Below are positions 42,798 through 52,288 of a stretch of 64,000 nucleotides of DNA, in pieces. The notes under the pieces are model-generated. The model was not told where the DNA came from, did no database searches, and saw nothing but the letters and a program-made list of their open reading frames with translations. Within the stretch, counting starts at the first letter, position 1. Each line of letters opens with the position of its first letter. A program made the translations under genes and the position numbers. The DNA is from DMER64 sp049652385 (GTDB lineage: Bacteria > Bacteroidota > Bacteroidia > Bacteroidales > UBA932), in contig JBASDX010000004.1 in NCBI GenBank assembly GCA_049652385.1, positions 1-64,000 on the forward strand. Reading direction: 5' to 3'.

Positions 42798-43829
42798 CTA
42801 TTTGAAATAATATTTATTATACCATTCTACAAACTTCTCCACACCATCAATTACTGTTGTACTAGGTCTATATCCTGTATCTTTCACTAACTCTGAAACA
42901 TCAGCCTCTGTACGATATACATCACCCGGTTGCATTTGCAAGAATTCTTTAATTGACTCTTTTTCTAAACTTGTCTCCAAAGCTTTTATAAAATCCAAAA
43001 GTCGTATAGGTGTGGAATTACCAATATTGTAAACTTTATAGTTTACTCCATTGGAGACATTATTTTCATTTGAATGTGTCAAGTCTAAAACTCTTTTTAT
43101 ACCCTCAACGATATCATCAATGTAAGTGAAATCCCTGTATAAATCACCATTATTAAATACTTTAATTGGTAAATCAGCAATGATCGATTTTGTAAAAAGG
43201 AACAACGCCATATCAGGTCTTCCCCATGGTCCATAAACTGTAAAAAAACGTAGTCCGGTAGTGGGTATTCCGTATAAATGACTATATGTATAAGCCATCA
43301 ATTCATTACTTTTTTTTGTAGCAGCATAAAGACTTATAGGATGGTCTACGTTGTCTGTTGTGCTTAAAGGCATTTTCTTACTATTGCCGTATACACTTGA
43401 AGAACTTGCATAAACCAAATGTTTTATTTTATGATTTTTTGATGCTTCCAGAATATTCACAAAACCTACAATATTACTATCGATGTAAGCATGGGGGTTC
43501 TCCAAACTGTAACGTACACCCGCTTGCGCAGCTAAATTACATACTATATCAAATTTTTCTTCTTCAAATAGCTTATTGATTTGGTCTCTATCCTGTAAGT
43601 TCAAACGTATAAATTGATGTCCTTGATATATGTTACTTTGTATTTTGGTATACCATTTCTCAGCATCCTTACTAATACCTAATTCTGAAAGACGACCATA
43701 CTTTAAATTAACATCATAGTAATCATTGATATTGTCCACACCAACGACGAAATCACCTCTTTCTAAAAGAGCTTTTGTTAAATGAAATCCAATAAAGCCG
43801 GCACTTCCAGTTACTAAAATCTTACTCAT
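42798..43829 (-). CDS. UDP-glucuronate 4-epimerase-type SDR (copy 3)
   Basis: A 343-residue SDR: ILVTGSAGFIGFHLTKALLE, SSSSVYGNSKKMPL, SLYAATKKSNELM (YxxxK) and FFTVYGPWGRPDMALFLF. It probably interconverts UDP-GlcA and UDP-GalA. The 175 bp upstream (43830-44004) are A+T-rich and hold no gene or clear promoter. Confidence 0.85.
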   Translation of the reverse strand: MSKILVTGSAGFIGFHLTKALLERGDFVVGVDNINDYYDVNLKYGRLSELGISKDAEKWYTKIQSNIYQGHQFIRLNLQDRDQINKLFEEEKFDIVCNLAAQAGVRYSLENPHAYIDSNIVGFVNILEASKNHKIKHLVYASSSSVYGNSKKMPLSTTDNVDHPISLYAATKKSNELMAYTYSHLYGIPTTGLRFFTVYGPWGRPDMALFLFTKSIIADLPIKVFNNGDLYRDFTYIDDIVEGIKRVLDLTHSNENNVSNGVNYKVYNIGNSTPIRLLDFIKALETSLEKESIKEFLQMQPGDVYRTEADVSELVKDTGYRPSTTVIDGVEKFVEWYNKYYFK

Positions 43830-44004
43830 TTGATGTATATATAAATACTTGAAATTTTTATTTTTATATTAGACTAAAAGGAAAAAAGCAAATCCAGGCC
43901 AATATTCCCAAAATTAAGGTTTTACAAATTGATTTATAACAAATAATTTTAAAATTTTATGAAAATACTTTGAATTATATGTACCTCAATGATAATTGAT
44001 TCCT

Positions 44005-45114
44005 TTACAGTTTTGCATCGTAATCACTTAAGATGCTCTTAACATCATAAACAACGGCGTTCTCCTCTTTGAGACTATCTATGTTCAATTCCTTGAATTC
44101 ATTGTGTGCCACTGCAAGGATTACCGCATCATAATGTTGTTCGGGAAGCTCGTTGTGCAATTCAACACCATATTCATGTTTGGCTATGGCTGGATTTGCC
44201 CAGGGGTCGTAAATGGTGACATTGGCATTGTACTCTTCCAGCGTCTTGATGATGTCGATCACCTTGGTGTTGCGCACGTCGGGACAGTTTTCCTTGAAGG
44301 TAAAGCCTAAAACCAGCACATTTGACCCAAGCACCTGAATCCCTTTCTTGAGCATCAACTTCACCACCTGATCGGCCACATACTCGCCCATGCCATCATT
44401 GATGCGACGTCCGGCAAGAATGATCTCCGGATTGTAACCCAATCGCTGTGCTGCCTGTGCAAGATAATAGGGATCTACGCCGATGCAATGACCGCCTACC
44501 AACCCCGGTTTAAAGGGAAGGAAGTTCCACTTGGTGCCGGCTGCTTCCAACACATCCTGAGTATCAATGCCCATCTTGTTGAATATCTTGGCTAGTTCAT
44601 TCACGAAGGCGATGTTGATATCCCTTTGTGAGTTTTCAATCACCTTGGCTGCTTCGGCCACCTTGATGGTGGGGGCCAGGTGGGTGCCGGCGGTGATGAC
44701 TGAAGCATATACCTCATCCACAATCTTACCAATTTCAGGGGTGCTGCCGGAGGTGACTTTCCTGATCTTTTCGACGGTATGTTCCTTGTCGCCGGGATTG
44801 ATCCGCTCGGGACTGTATCCGGCAAAGAACTCTTCATTGTATCTCAAACCGCTTACCTTCTCTACCACCGGGATGCACTCATCTTCGGTTACACCGGGAT
44901 ATACGGTGGACTCATAGATCACGATGTCTCCTTTGGAGATGACCTTGCCCACGGTTTCACTGGCTCCGTATAGCGGACGCAGATCGGGGTTGTTGTTCCT
45001 GTCCACCGGAGTGGGTACTGCCACCACGTAGAAGTTGCAATCACGTATCGCTTCGATATCGGTGGTGCAGCTGAATCCGTTTGCCAAGGCTGACTGGAGC
45101 AGTTCATCTTCCAC
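44005..45114 (-). pseudogene. UDP-HexNAc dehydrogenase lacking its N-terminal NAD motif
   Basis: 369 codons starting EDELLQSALANGFSCTTDI, equal to residue ~58 of the complete gene at 35621-36907; the GLGYVG segment and first ~57 residues are missing, and only a GTG can serve as start. The catalytic GGHCIGVDPYY remains. The first ~210 residues are almost identical at the DNA level to the complete copy, while the last ~150 (VADQVVKLMLKKG ... LSDYDAKL) are clearly different, so the gene is a mosaic. Without NAD binding it should be inactive. Confidence 0.82.
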
Positions 45115-45209
45115 CTTTTTATCATTTCAACTACAAGTAAATTAAAATTTCACCTGTTAACTCAACACCGATGTTGACTGCCACAATGGCGGTGGGGAGG
45201 CAAATATAA

Positions 45210-46319
45210 TTATTTTATCTTTGAAAAAGTCTCCTTCAAATACGGCACTCCCAGCACCCACCCCGCTCCAACAATCAATCCCAAAAAGGTATATATGATC
45301 AGCATCCGGGCACGGGAGGGTTTAGATTTTTCCACCGGAACGACTACCGGTTCAATAACCGTTAAGATGGGGGTAGTTTCGGTTACGGCAATCTTGGCCT
45401 GTTCTTTTTGTTTGGCCAGTTCTGTATAGACGCCCAGCAAGAGGGTGTATTCGGACTGGAGTTTTTCTTCCCGGGTGCGAGCCATGGCGGAGGTCAGATT
45501 GACGTTGGCATCGCGGAATCGGGCCAGTTCTTCCTGTTTTGCTTCAAAATTCAGACGTGCTTCCTGAAAATTGGCTTCTACATATTCAAGGTTGGCACGA
45601 ACCTTCTGCAATTTGAACTCGGTCAGGTATTGCTGGAGTAACTGCTGACCTTTTAGGGTTAATTGGGCAGCCAGAAGAGGATTCCTCATTGTGGTGGATA
45701 ATTGGACGTAACCTTTTTTTTCATTCATTTCAAGCAAAAATACTTCATACAAATCTTCCAATACTTTTTGCTCCTTATAAGTCAATCGCGAAATAGTGTC
45801 TTTATCACTCCCTTTTTGGATATCTTCATGTTCTCCTCTAATAGCTTCCAAAATAACACCTGGTAATCCTAAAGTATATTTTTTTATGACGTAAAGCAGG
45901 TTAAATTTTCGGTATTTTTTATCAGTAACATAGTCATAATATCTAACAGGTACAGGAATATCATCTATAGAATATAACGAAAAAATTAATTCCTTCTGAA
46001 AATCTACATTCTTAATGATATTTGGATACACATTAGGGGAAAGCACTTCTCCCGAGGTTATGTCTCCCAGGCTGATCCCCGCCATAGCAGCCAGGCCACT
46101 CAGACTTCCTCCAACCTTTTTTTCGGAAGTCTGTGGCACCAGCGTACAGCTGGCGGTGTATTGGTTTGGGGTGAGCAAAGCGATTACCAATCCCAGGGCC
46201 ATGGCCACACCGGTTACAATGAGTATGAATTTGCGTTTGGCCCAGAGTTTCTGTAAGATCTCTACCAGGTCAATGGTATCTTCTTCTACAGGTTGTAGGT
46301 TTTGTTTGTTTTCTTCCAT
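45210..46319 (-). CDS. wzz: Chain-length determinant / polysaccharide co-polymerase (Wzz type)
   Basis: About 369 residues from the ATG at 46319 (MEENKQNLQPVEEDTIDLVEILQKLWAKR in part). TM helix 1 (FILIVTGVAMALGLVIALL) is at about 32-50. A periplasmic helical domain with a coiled coil (about 190-290, LEYVEANFQEARLNFEAKQEE) follows, and TM helix 2 (LIIYTFLGLIVGAGWVLG) lies near the C-terminus after the proline-rich VEKSKPSRAR. There is no C-terminal tyrosine kinase. It controls polymer length with Wzy and couples to the Wza-type exporter 7 bp upstream. The gap 45115-45209 holds a small TCAACA/TGTTGA hairpin. Confidence 0.88.
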   Translation of the reverse strand: MEENKQNLQPVEEDTIDLVEILQKLWAKRKFILIVTGVAMALGLVIALLTPNQYTASCTLVPQTSEKKVGGSLSGLAAMAGISLGDITSGEVLSPNVYPNIIKNVDFQKELIFSLYSIDDIPVPVRYYDYVTDKKYRKFNLLYVIKKYTLGLPGVILEAIRGEHEDIQKGSDKDTISRLTYKEQKVLEDLYEVFLLEMNEKKGYVQLSTTMRNPLLAAQLTLKGQQLLQQYLTEFKLQKVRANLEYVEANFQEARLNFEAKQEELARFRDANVNLTSAMARTREEKLQSEYTLLLGVYTELAKQKEQAKIAVTETTPILTVIEPVVVPVEKSKPSRARMLIIYTFLGLIVGAGWVLGVPYLKETFSKIK

Positions 46320-46326
46320 GCCTGTT

Positions 46327-48723
46327 TTAATTACTGGTTGGGTTAATACGCGAAACATTCAACAAGGTAGCCACGGTCAATGAAATTACGGATAAAACAG
46401 AAGTAGTCACACCAACCACATCCCCCCAATCAGCGCCCTGCCGTTCCGGTTTCATAGGTACGATGATCTCACAACCCGGTTCCACTTTAGAGCTTCGTCC
46501 TTTGGAAATGGTATTGTTCATATAGATCACAAAGACACGGTTACGGCGGGCACGGAAAGCATACCCTCCTGCATTCTTAATGTAATCGGCAACGGACATA
46601 CCTTTTTTATATGTCACGGCATTGGGATACATCACGGCACCTGATATCTTGACCACGTTGTCCATGGTTGGAATGGAAATCACATCCCCGGCCCTTAGTA
46701 CCAGGTCGGCATCACTTCCCGGTTCACGCAAGGCACTTATTAAATCAATTCCTACGGTATATGTTGCCCCCAGGGACAAACTTTCCACAGGTATGGAGTC
46801 CCTGTGATGCAACCTGGATAGTTCCAGGGTAGTAGCGGCCTGTTCACGTTCGTCTGCAGAGCGCACACGCGTCATTTTTGCCCCTTTGGTAAAAGCCGTA
46901 GGGGTGAGGCCCCCGGCCCTTTTGATGAACGAGGATAATGTTTCGTCTTTAGTTGTCAGGGAGTAATTCCCGGGAAATGTTACTTCGCCCAGTATGGCTA
47001 CCCGGTGTTGTGCTTCGTACCCGGGAGAACGCCTTACGGCCACAATATCATAAGGTTCTAGCAGGAAATCCTTTTCCCCTTCAATGATCAGCCCGTTTTC
47101 AATAGTAAAGGTAAATATCTCGCTGATCAGGGATGATTCTTCCGTGGCCAGCGGATCCCTTGTACGCCGGGCCACATCCACTTTCATAAGCGAGGCGGAT
47201 TCCCTCAGCCCGCCCCCGGTAATGATCAGGTCCTCTATGCTCATGTTCAATGCATAGGGATACGTTCCGGGGTTCATGACTTCCCCTTCCAGGGTGACGG
47301 TGTAATCCTGGCGCAGGGCATCTTCGGACATTACGTACAGGCGGTCGTTGCGTTTGAGCACGATGTCCGGGATCTCCCCGGCAAGTAATTTGCCCAGGTC
47401 TACGGATTCCACGGTGCGGGAAAGATCCGGGTTTTCCCGGTTCAGGATGGCCCGACCCAGGAAGGCGTCTTCCCTGGGCCCCTCGGCAATGGTTACCAGG
47501 TCTTTCAAGGTCCTTACCCTTTCATCCAGTGCAAAGCTACCGGGGCGGAATACCGCTCCCGATATTGTTACGCGGTTCTCGTACCGGTCCAGGATACTGC
47601 CCACACTTACCACATCTCCGTCGTGCAGTTCAAAACGTTCGTATTGGATCATTTCCACCGTATAGACTTTGCGCTCGGTAGTGCCCAGACGCGTCAATTG
47701 CACGTTCTTTTTGTAGGCATCGCTTGTAAACCCGCCGGCGTATTCTATGAGCCGGGACATGGGTTCGTTTTCCAGCATTTCATAGATCATGGGGCGTTTG
47801 ACCTGCCCGTTTATCTGTACCCTTTTGGTGTAGGGTTCCACTTTCACGATGTCGTTTTCCTTCAATATGATATCCCCGCTGCTATCACCGCTCAACAGGT
47901 AATCGTACACATCCACTTGTTTTTCCAATTGGCCCTTGCGGAATACTTTCACGTTGCGCAAACTCCCGATATCATTGATTCCACCGGCCGAATACAGTGC
48001 ATGAAAGACCGAGGCAAAGGAGCTGAGCGTGTAGGTGCCCGGCAAGGCAACCTCGCCCATGATGTTGACCTTGATGCTGCGGATATTCCCCACAGAGGTT
48101 TTGATGAAGGTGCGCGGGTGTGCGGAGCGCAGATCGGAATAAATTCGGCCGAAGGCTGTTTTGATTTTTGCGCTAGCTTCCTTGATGTCCATTCCCTGCA
48201 GGTAAATGGGCCCGATGTTGGGGACACTGATGTACCCGTCAGGGCTGATGGTTTGACGGACTGTCAGTTCGCTGTTTCCCCAAATGTCGATGACCAGCTC
48301 ATCTCCTGCTCCCAATTCGTAATTCTCGGGAGTGGGCATATTTAAAGTAGGCTGGAAAGTCAGGTTCTTGGAGGAGAACAAATCGCGTCCGAATACCGAT
48401 CCGGGCCGGCGTACGGGCGTTTCGTGAATAACCACCACCTCATCGGGTCCATCGTAGGAGGCATCCCGGGTGCGGCTTTCCGTGCTCATTACCGTTCCGG
48501 TTTGTGCTGCGCCTTGTGTCTGGTAATCCGCATAGATCCGCTCGGCTTGTTCCCGGGTTACGCCTTTGGCAGCCAGTTCGGTAAGGATCTGTTGTTGCGA
48601 GGCCCCCGTGGCCTGCAGGCGGCGGACTTCACTAATGACCTGTTGGTCGCTCAGCTGCCCGTATGCCACCACTGCCACCAACAAAAACACGGCAGTACTA
48701 AGAAGGGTTCTAAAAATTCTCAT
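46327..48723 (-). CDS. wza: Outer-membrane polysaccharide export protein with multiple SLBB domains (Wza type)
   Basis: A 798-residue protein with a cleavable signal peptide (LLSTAVFLLVAVVAYGQ, residues ~7-23; no lipobox cysteine). It has a short helical repeat (QVISEVRRLQATGASQQQI), then the Poly_export domain (about 135-230, YELGAGDELVIDIWGNSE) and at least five SLBB-type units (ING/ISG/LEG/LGE-x-V-x-x-P-G pattern) to ~residue 760. A final hydrophobic stretch (VVGVTTSVLSVISLTVATLL) may anchor it. It forms the outer-membrane translocon for the capsule. The start overlaps the end of the DUF4143 ATPase gene by 14 bp. Confidence 0.9.
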   Translation of the reverse strand: MRIFRTLLSTAVFLLVAVVAYGQLSDQQVISEVRRLQATGASQQQILTELAAKGVTREQAERIYADYQTQGAAQTGTVMSTESRTRDASYDGPDEVVVIHETPVRRPGSVFGRDLFSSKNLTFQPTLNMPTPENYELGAGDELVIDIWGNSELTVRQTISPDGYISVPNIGPIYLQGMDIKEASAKIKTAFGRIYSDLRSAHPRTFIKTSVGNIRSIKVNIMGEVALPGTYTLSSFASVFHALYSAGGINDIGSLRNVKVFRKGQLEKQVDVYDYLLSGDSSGDIILKENDIVKVEPYTKRVQINGQVKRPMIYEMLENEPMSRLIEYAGGFTSDAYKKNVQLTRLGTTERKVYTVEMIQYERFELHDGDVVSVGSILDRYENRVTISGAVFRPGSFALDERVRTLKDLVTIAEGPREDAFLGRAILNRENPDLSRTVESVDLGKLLAGEIPDIVLKRNDRLYVMSEDALRQDYTVTLEGEVMNPGTYPYALNMSIEDLIITGGGLRESASLMKVDVARRTRDPLATEESSLISEIFTFTIENGLIIEGEKDFLLEPYDIVAVRRSPGYEAQHRVAILGEVTFPGNYSLTTKDETLSSFIKRAGGLTPTAFTKGAKMTRVRSADEREQAATTLELSRLHHRDSIPVESLSLGATYTVGIDLISALREPGSDADLVLRAGDVISIPTMDNVVKISGAVMYPNAVTYKKGMSVADYIKNAGGYAFRARRNRVFVIYMNNTISKGRSSKVEPGCEIIVPMKPERQGADWGDVVGVTTSVLSVISLTVATLLNVSRINPTSN

Positions 48724-49909
48724 ATGAAAAACGTTTGTATAAATCTTTTAAATATCCGGTAAATGTAGGCAATTTTTCTTTTACCTCAGTAAGAGAAACT
48801 GCATCTATTCCCTGTTTCATGGGCCATCCTTTTTCAATGGGCAAAACAACAAATGTATGTGTTGGCGAAATATCTTCTATAGCATTATAATTGCCCTTTG
48901 AAAGCGTTGGTGAAAGACCTGATTTACACTCTATAGCAAATACATAGTCATATATTTTCATTACAAAATCAATTTCAGCTCCGTTTGCAGTTCTGTAAAA
49001 ATAAAATTCCGCTTCCGGAAACACCCCTTTCAAATTTGACAATACAATTTGTTCCCAGATAGTACCAAATGACGGATGGGCAGAGAGGGCATCAAAATTA
49101 TACAGACCAAGCAGTGCAGCGGTAATTCCCGAGTCAGAAATATACACTTTTGGTGCTTTCACTAAACGTTTACCCATATTTGAAATATACGGAGCCACAA
49201 TCTCCACCATAAATGTGCTTTCCAATAAATCTATATAATTTTTTACTGTAACAGATGATACATTTAATGATTTCGCAAAAGTTGAATAGTCTGCTGTTTT
49301 CCCATTATTGTGCGCCAACATTTGCCACAACCGTCGCATGGTCGCAGGAGTAAATCCTTTCCATTGCAATAAGTCCCTTTCTAAGAAAGTTGAAATAAAA
49401 TCCTGTCGCCATTGAAAAGATGATTTTTCGTCTTCCGCCATAATGCTGCGGGGAAAACCTCCCTTAGCAAAGTAATCATATAGCGTGTATTTGTTTTCTA
49501 TTTCTTCCAGTAAAAAAGGGGTCAATTTTTTGTAGTGTATCCTTCCTGCAAGCGACTCTGAAGACTGCTTAAGCATATCGCGCGAAGCCGATCCCAAAAC
49601 CAAAAAGACTCCATTCACACTCCATTGATCTGCCAAAAATCGTATGAGAGGAAACAACTCCGGTTTGCGTTGAATCTCATCAATACATATCAACTTGCCT
49701 TTTTGCATAGATAAATACCATTCAGCATCTTCCAGTTTTGAGAGATCGGAAGGACGTTCAAGATCTAGATAAACTGTGTTTGCACTCTCTGGAAACATGT
49801 TTTTCACCAATGTAGATTTTCCACATTGACGAGGCCCTATAATAGCTACAACAGGAGCGCTACTCATAGATTGTATGATACTTTTCTCTATGGATCTTTG
49901 AATGTACAT
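48710..49909 (-). CDS. AAA_14 / DUF4143 ATPase (second intact copy)
   Basis: A 399-residue protein with Walker A GPRQCGKST (25-33), Walker B LICIDEIQRKP, a sensor-like LVLGSASRD, an HTH-like middle segment (YSTFAKSLNVSSVTVKNYIDLLES) and a DUF4143 end with NGAEIDFVMK and FAIECKSG (PD-(D/E)XK-like). It is intact. Its 3' end runs 14 bp into wza, and a fragment of the 111-residue helical gene lies 59 bp upstream. A 16-bp perfect palindrome spans its start codon. The function of the family is unknown; nothing links it to polysaccharide chemistry. Confidence 0.85.
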   Translation of the reverse strand: MYIQRSIEKSIIQSMSSAPVVAIIGPRQCGKSTLVKNMFPESANTVYLDLERPSDLSKLEDAEWYLSMQKGKLICIDEIQRKPELFPLIRFLADQWSVNGVFLVLGSASRDMLKQSSESLAGRIHYKKLTPFLLEEIENKYTLYDYFAKGGFPRSIMAEDEKSSFQWRQDFISTFLERDLLQWKGFTPATMRRLWQMLAHNNGKTADYSTFAKSLNVSSVTVKNYIDLLESTFMVEIVAPYISNMGKRLVKAPKVYISDSGITAALLGLYNFDALSAHPSFGTIWEQIVLSNLKGVFPEAEFYFYRTANGAEIDFVMKIYDYVFAIECKSGLSPTLSKGNYNAIEDISPTHTFVVLPIEKGWPMKQGIDAVSLTEVKEKLPTFTGYLKDLYKRFSYENF

Positions 49910-49913
49910 TCAA
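49898..49913. promoter_or_regulatory. 16-bp perfect palindrome over the ATPase start
   Basis: TTGAATGTACATTCAA is fully self-complementary and includes the ATG of the ATPase gene (minus strand, 49907-49909). A short TACGTTACGTTA repeat follows. It is a candidate operator or translation-control hairpin; the binding protein is unknown. Confidence 0.45.
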
Positions 49914-49968
49914 TACGTTACGTTATTTTACCATGCAAATATAAAAATTTATTTTAAATTTACCTGCA

Positions 49969-50134
49969 TTACCACTTCCCTACTGCCACCAGGATCTTTA
50001 CCACCTCTTTGATTACTGTTTCAATGGCATCCAGGGCTTTGGGGACTTTGTTCATGCGGGTGACCCGGGTACGGATGCGTTTGGACAGGTCATTCAGCCG
50101 GGCGGTGATTTGTTCCATGTCTTTGTACACCTCT
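49969..50134 (-). pseudogene. 3' fragment of the 111-residue helical gene
   Basis: About 55 codons ending VKILVAVGKW stop, nearly identical in protein to the C-terminal half of the intact gene at 51798-52133 (KEVYKDMEQITARLND, MNKVPKALDAIE). DNA identity over ~165 bp is roughly 90%, then similarity stops sharply near 50134. It brackets the ATPase remnant 50282-51438 together with the intact gene. Not expected to be functional. Confidence 0.75.
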
Positions 50135-50173
50135 TTTTCCAGTTTCTTGAGTAGTAAACGATTCCCTGCTCCC

Positions 50174-50247
50174 TTGATAAGGGAAACCTCGCGCCCGCGG
50201 AGGGAAGGACCCATTGGATTTGCTTATGGGAGGCGTTTCCCGTTCAA
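50174..50247. repeat. 73-bp palindromic element, diverged copy (E5)
   Basis: TTGATAAGGG ... TTTCCCGTTCAA with the same internal order as the copies at 5561-5633, 54288-54360 and 55701-55773, but with about a dozen changes. It lies between the helical-gene fragment and the stop of the ATPase remnant. It is followed by CCTCACTCC-type runs, also seen near 51510. Confidence 0.7.
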
Positions 50248-50281
50248 CCCTCCTCACTCCTCACATCTCACTCCTAACTCC

Positions 50282-51438
50282 TCAATACATCATTCCGAAT
50301 AGCCAAAGTGGTATTTTGTTTTTGTGTCCTATTTCGAGATCATCGGAAACTACAAAACTGTTTGGAATATCCTTTATCTGGTCAAAAGCTTTTCGTTTGC
50401 CTCCCACTTCAAAAGTATATTTATCCACAATAAAATCGCCCTGGTTTGCCAGTGACAGGTTAGAAACAGCTTTCAACTGATTCACAAAAAAAGTTTCTCT
50501 TGCACTACCGATATTTGGGTTTTCACCAAAAATAAACGATAAATTTGTATTGTTGAGCAACACTTTATCGGGTTTTGTCAAATCTCCTATAGTTTTACTC
50601 TTAAAAGAAACAAGATTTAGCAATTTTGCATTAGCCAGCAACGATAGATATTTGACAGTAAGATTTCTATTCGTATCTATCGCATCACTTAACTCTTTGA
50701 TGTTTGGCTTGTAGGGCACTAATGTGGAAAGAACCGCCAGCAACTTTTTCAATTTATACCGTGAACCAAATTCAATATTCTCGACAGCCGGAATATCAAC
50801 GTTAATTACATTGTTTATAGCTTCTTGCAGTTTGGTTTCGTATTTTTTCACGCCTTCTTTGTAAAACAAATAATAGCCGTTTCTTAGATATTTTTTGAAT
50901 AACGGCATTATTTTTATGCCCTCAGTAATCTGCATGGCTATATTTTGATGATTTTCAATAATTTCTTCTAATGACAAAACAGGAAATTCACCGATATTTT
51001 CAAACTTCAAAAATTCTCTAAACGAGAGGCCTTCGAGCGTTTCATAAACAACCCTTCGTGACAAATCTGCCATTGAATTATATATTTGTAAAAGCGACGA
51101 ACCAGTAAATACAATTTTTAGTTTTGGAAAGCTATCGTAAATGTTTTTGATTTCTTTTGCCCAATTGGGATAGTGGTGAATTTATAGAACTCATCGGCCA
51201 AATCAAAAATAGTATGATTGGCAAACCAAGTATTGTCCAGACTCGCAAAAAGGGCCTCGTCCTTATTGGCGAATGTTGTTTTAATATGTTGAAGCAACAT
51301 CGTGGTCTTCCCAACTCCCTTCGCCCCAATAATTGCTATACAATGCTCGTCCCAATCAATATTCCGATAGAGGTATCGATACATTTTTGCATTAGTTTCC
51401 TGCAACAATCTCAGATAAATTTTCACTAAACTTTCCAT
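50282..51438 (-). pseudogene. AAA-type ATPase remnant lacking Walker B
   Basis: From 51438: MESLVKIYLRLLQETNAKMY, Walker A IGAKGVGKTTM (about 37-47) and LDNTWFANHTIFDLADEFYKF, then an out-of-frame junction at about 51175 into HHYPNWAKEIKNIYDSFPKLK, after which the frame continues to 50282 (IVFTGSSLLQIYNSMADLSRRVVYETLEGLSFREF ... KIPLWLFGMMY in pieces). The segment that should hold LFLDEV (Walker B) is missing and the frame is shifted. The rest matches AAA_14-type ATPases with an EVGGKRKAFDQI end. Not functional. Confidence 0.8.
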
Positions 51439-51462
51439 ATCGGTAAAGATGCAAAAATGTTT

Positions 51463-51508
51463 TTTATAAATAGCATTTTATACGAATAATTGCTCTTTAT
51501 AAGTAGCA
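51463..51508 (-). promoter_or_regulatory. Direct repeats upstream of the ATPase remnant
   Basis: TTTATAAATAGCA (51463-51475) and TTTATAAGTAGCA (51496-51508) are spaced 33 bp apart, 25-70 bp upstream of the start at 51438. The arrangement is like the iterons before the ATPases at 5093 and 55625, but the sequence is different. Confidence 0.5.
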
Positions 51509-51515
51509 CTCCTCA

Positions 51516-51554
51516 CTCCGCATTATCAAAACTACCTGTTCCACCGGTTATCAT
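51516..51554 (-). pseudogene. Tiny capE-like N-terminal shard
   Basis: MITGGTGSFDNAE, read leftwards from 51554, matches the nucleotide-binding start of CapE-type dehydratases (LITGGTGSFGNAV). Nothing of the enzyme follows. The rest of the 359-bp stretch 51439-51797 shows one minus-strand open stretch of ~50 codons (CGGLPDQVDIQVLFQEQD ... PAAQWLV, about 51570-51720) that I cannot identify. The stretch is therefore a patchwork of remnants. Confidence 0.5.
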
Positions 51555-51797
51555 TAGGCTCTTTAACTGTCATACCAGCCATTGGGCGGCAGGAACTACT
51601 TTGATTTGTTTATTGCCGCAGTATCGACCAGATAGCTCTTGCAACTTGTCTGACGTGTCTTGCTCTTGAAAGAGTACTTGTATATCAACCTGATCAGGTA
51701 GGCCTCCGCAAGATATGACACATAGTTTTTAACTGTATGTGTTGACCCTACTGCACAAATTCACGAAAAAACATCCTTTCTACTGCATAAATTAAAA

Positions 51798-52133
51798 CTA
51801 CCACTTCCCTACCGCCACCAGGATTTTTACCACCTCTTTAATCACGGTTTCAATGGCATCCAGGGCTTTGGGGACTTTGTTCATGCGGGTGACCCGGGTG
51901 CGGATACGTTTGGAAAGGTCATTCAGCCGGGCCGTGATCTGTTCCATGTCTTTGTACACCTCTTTCTGCAGCCGGGCAATGGCCAGGCGTTCGGCATCCC
52001 GCATGGCCAGCGCCGACAATTCCAGCAGCCCCCGCTCCTTCACCCCCAGCGACAGATCCATCCGCTCCCGGTCCACCCGCTCAATCGCCTGCTGGATCTG
52101 GGCTAAAGTCAGTTCTTCTGTTTTTTCAATCAT
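51798..52133 (-). CDS. Unrecognised 111-residue helical protein
   Basis: Not assigned to a family. The protein is predicted to be almost entirely helical and charged (LTLAQIQQAIERVDRERMD, KEVYKDMEQITARLNDLSKR) with a more hydrophobic end (VIKEVVKILVAVGKW). There is no signal peptide. It starts 9 bp after the stop of a lipoprotein-gene 3' fragment, so it was originally translated right after the lipoprotein gene now found at 53331-54251. A cytosolic or peripheral partner of that lipoprotein is possible (inference). A 3' copy exists at 49969-50134. Confidence 0.65.
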   Translation of the reverse strand: MIEKTEELTLAQIQQAIERVDRERMDLSLGVKERGLLELSALAMRDAERLAIARLQKEVYKDMEQITARLNDLSKRIRTRVTRMNKVPKALDAIETVIKEVVKILVAVGKW

Positions 52134-52142
52134 ATTTTACTA

Positions 52143-52288
52143 CTATTTCAAGCTTTTTTGCAGGGCGTTCAGTTGCACAGCCAGGGTGTTGAGTTCTGTC
52201 AATTCTTCATACCAGTAGTCCCAACGTTCCCGCTTATCCAGTTGGGTGAGGAGTTTGTGGTGGGCCCGTTTGAGGCTCTGCAGATATT
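52143..52288 (-). pseudogene. 3' fragment of the helical lipoprotein gene
   Basis: LQSLKRAHHKLLTQLDKRER ... LNTLAVQLNALQKSLK stop. 102 bp (52182-52283) are identical to 53358-53459 in the complete lipoprotein gene; the last codons differ and run longer. It directly abuts the stop of the ATPase remnant on one side and the 111-residue gene on the other. This is probably the original 3' end of the lipoprotein gene, displaced by the ATPase unit. Confidence 0.8.
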
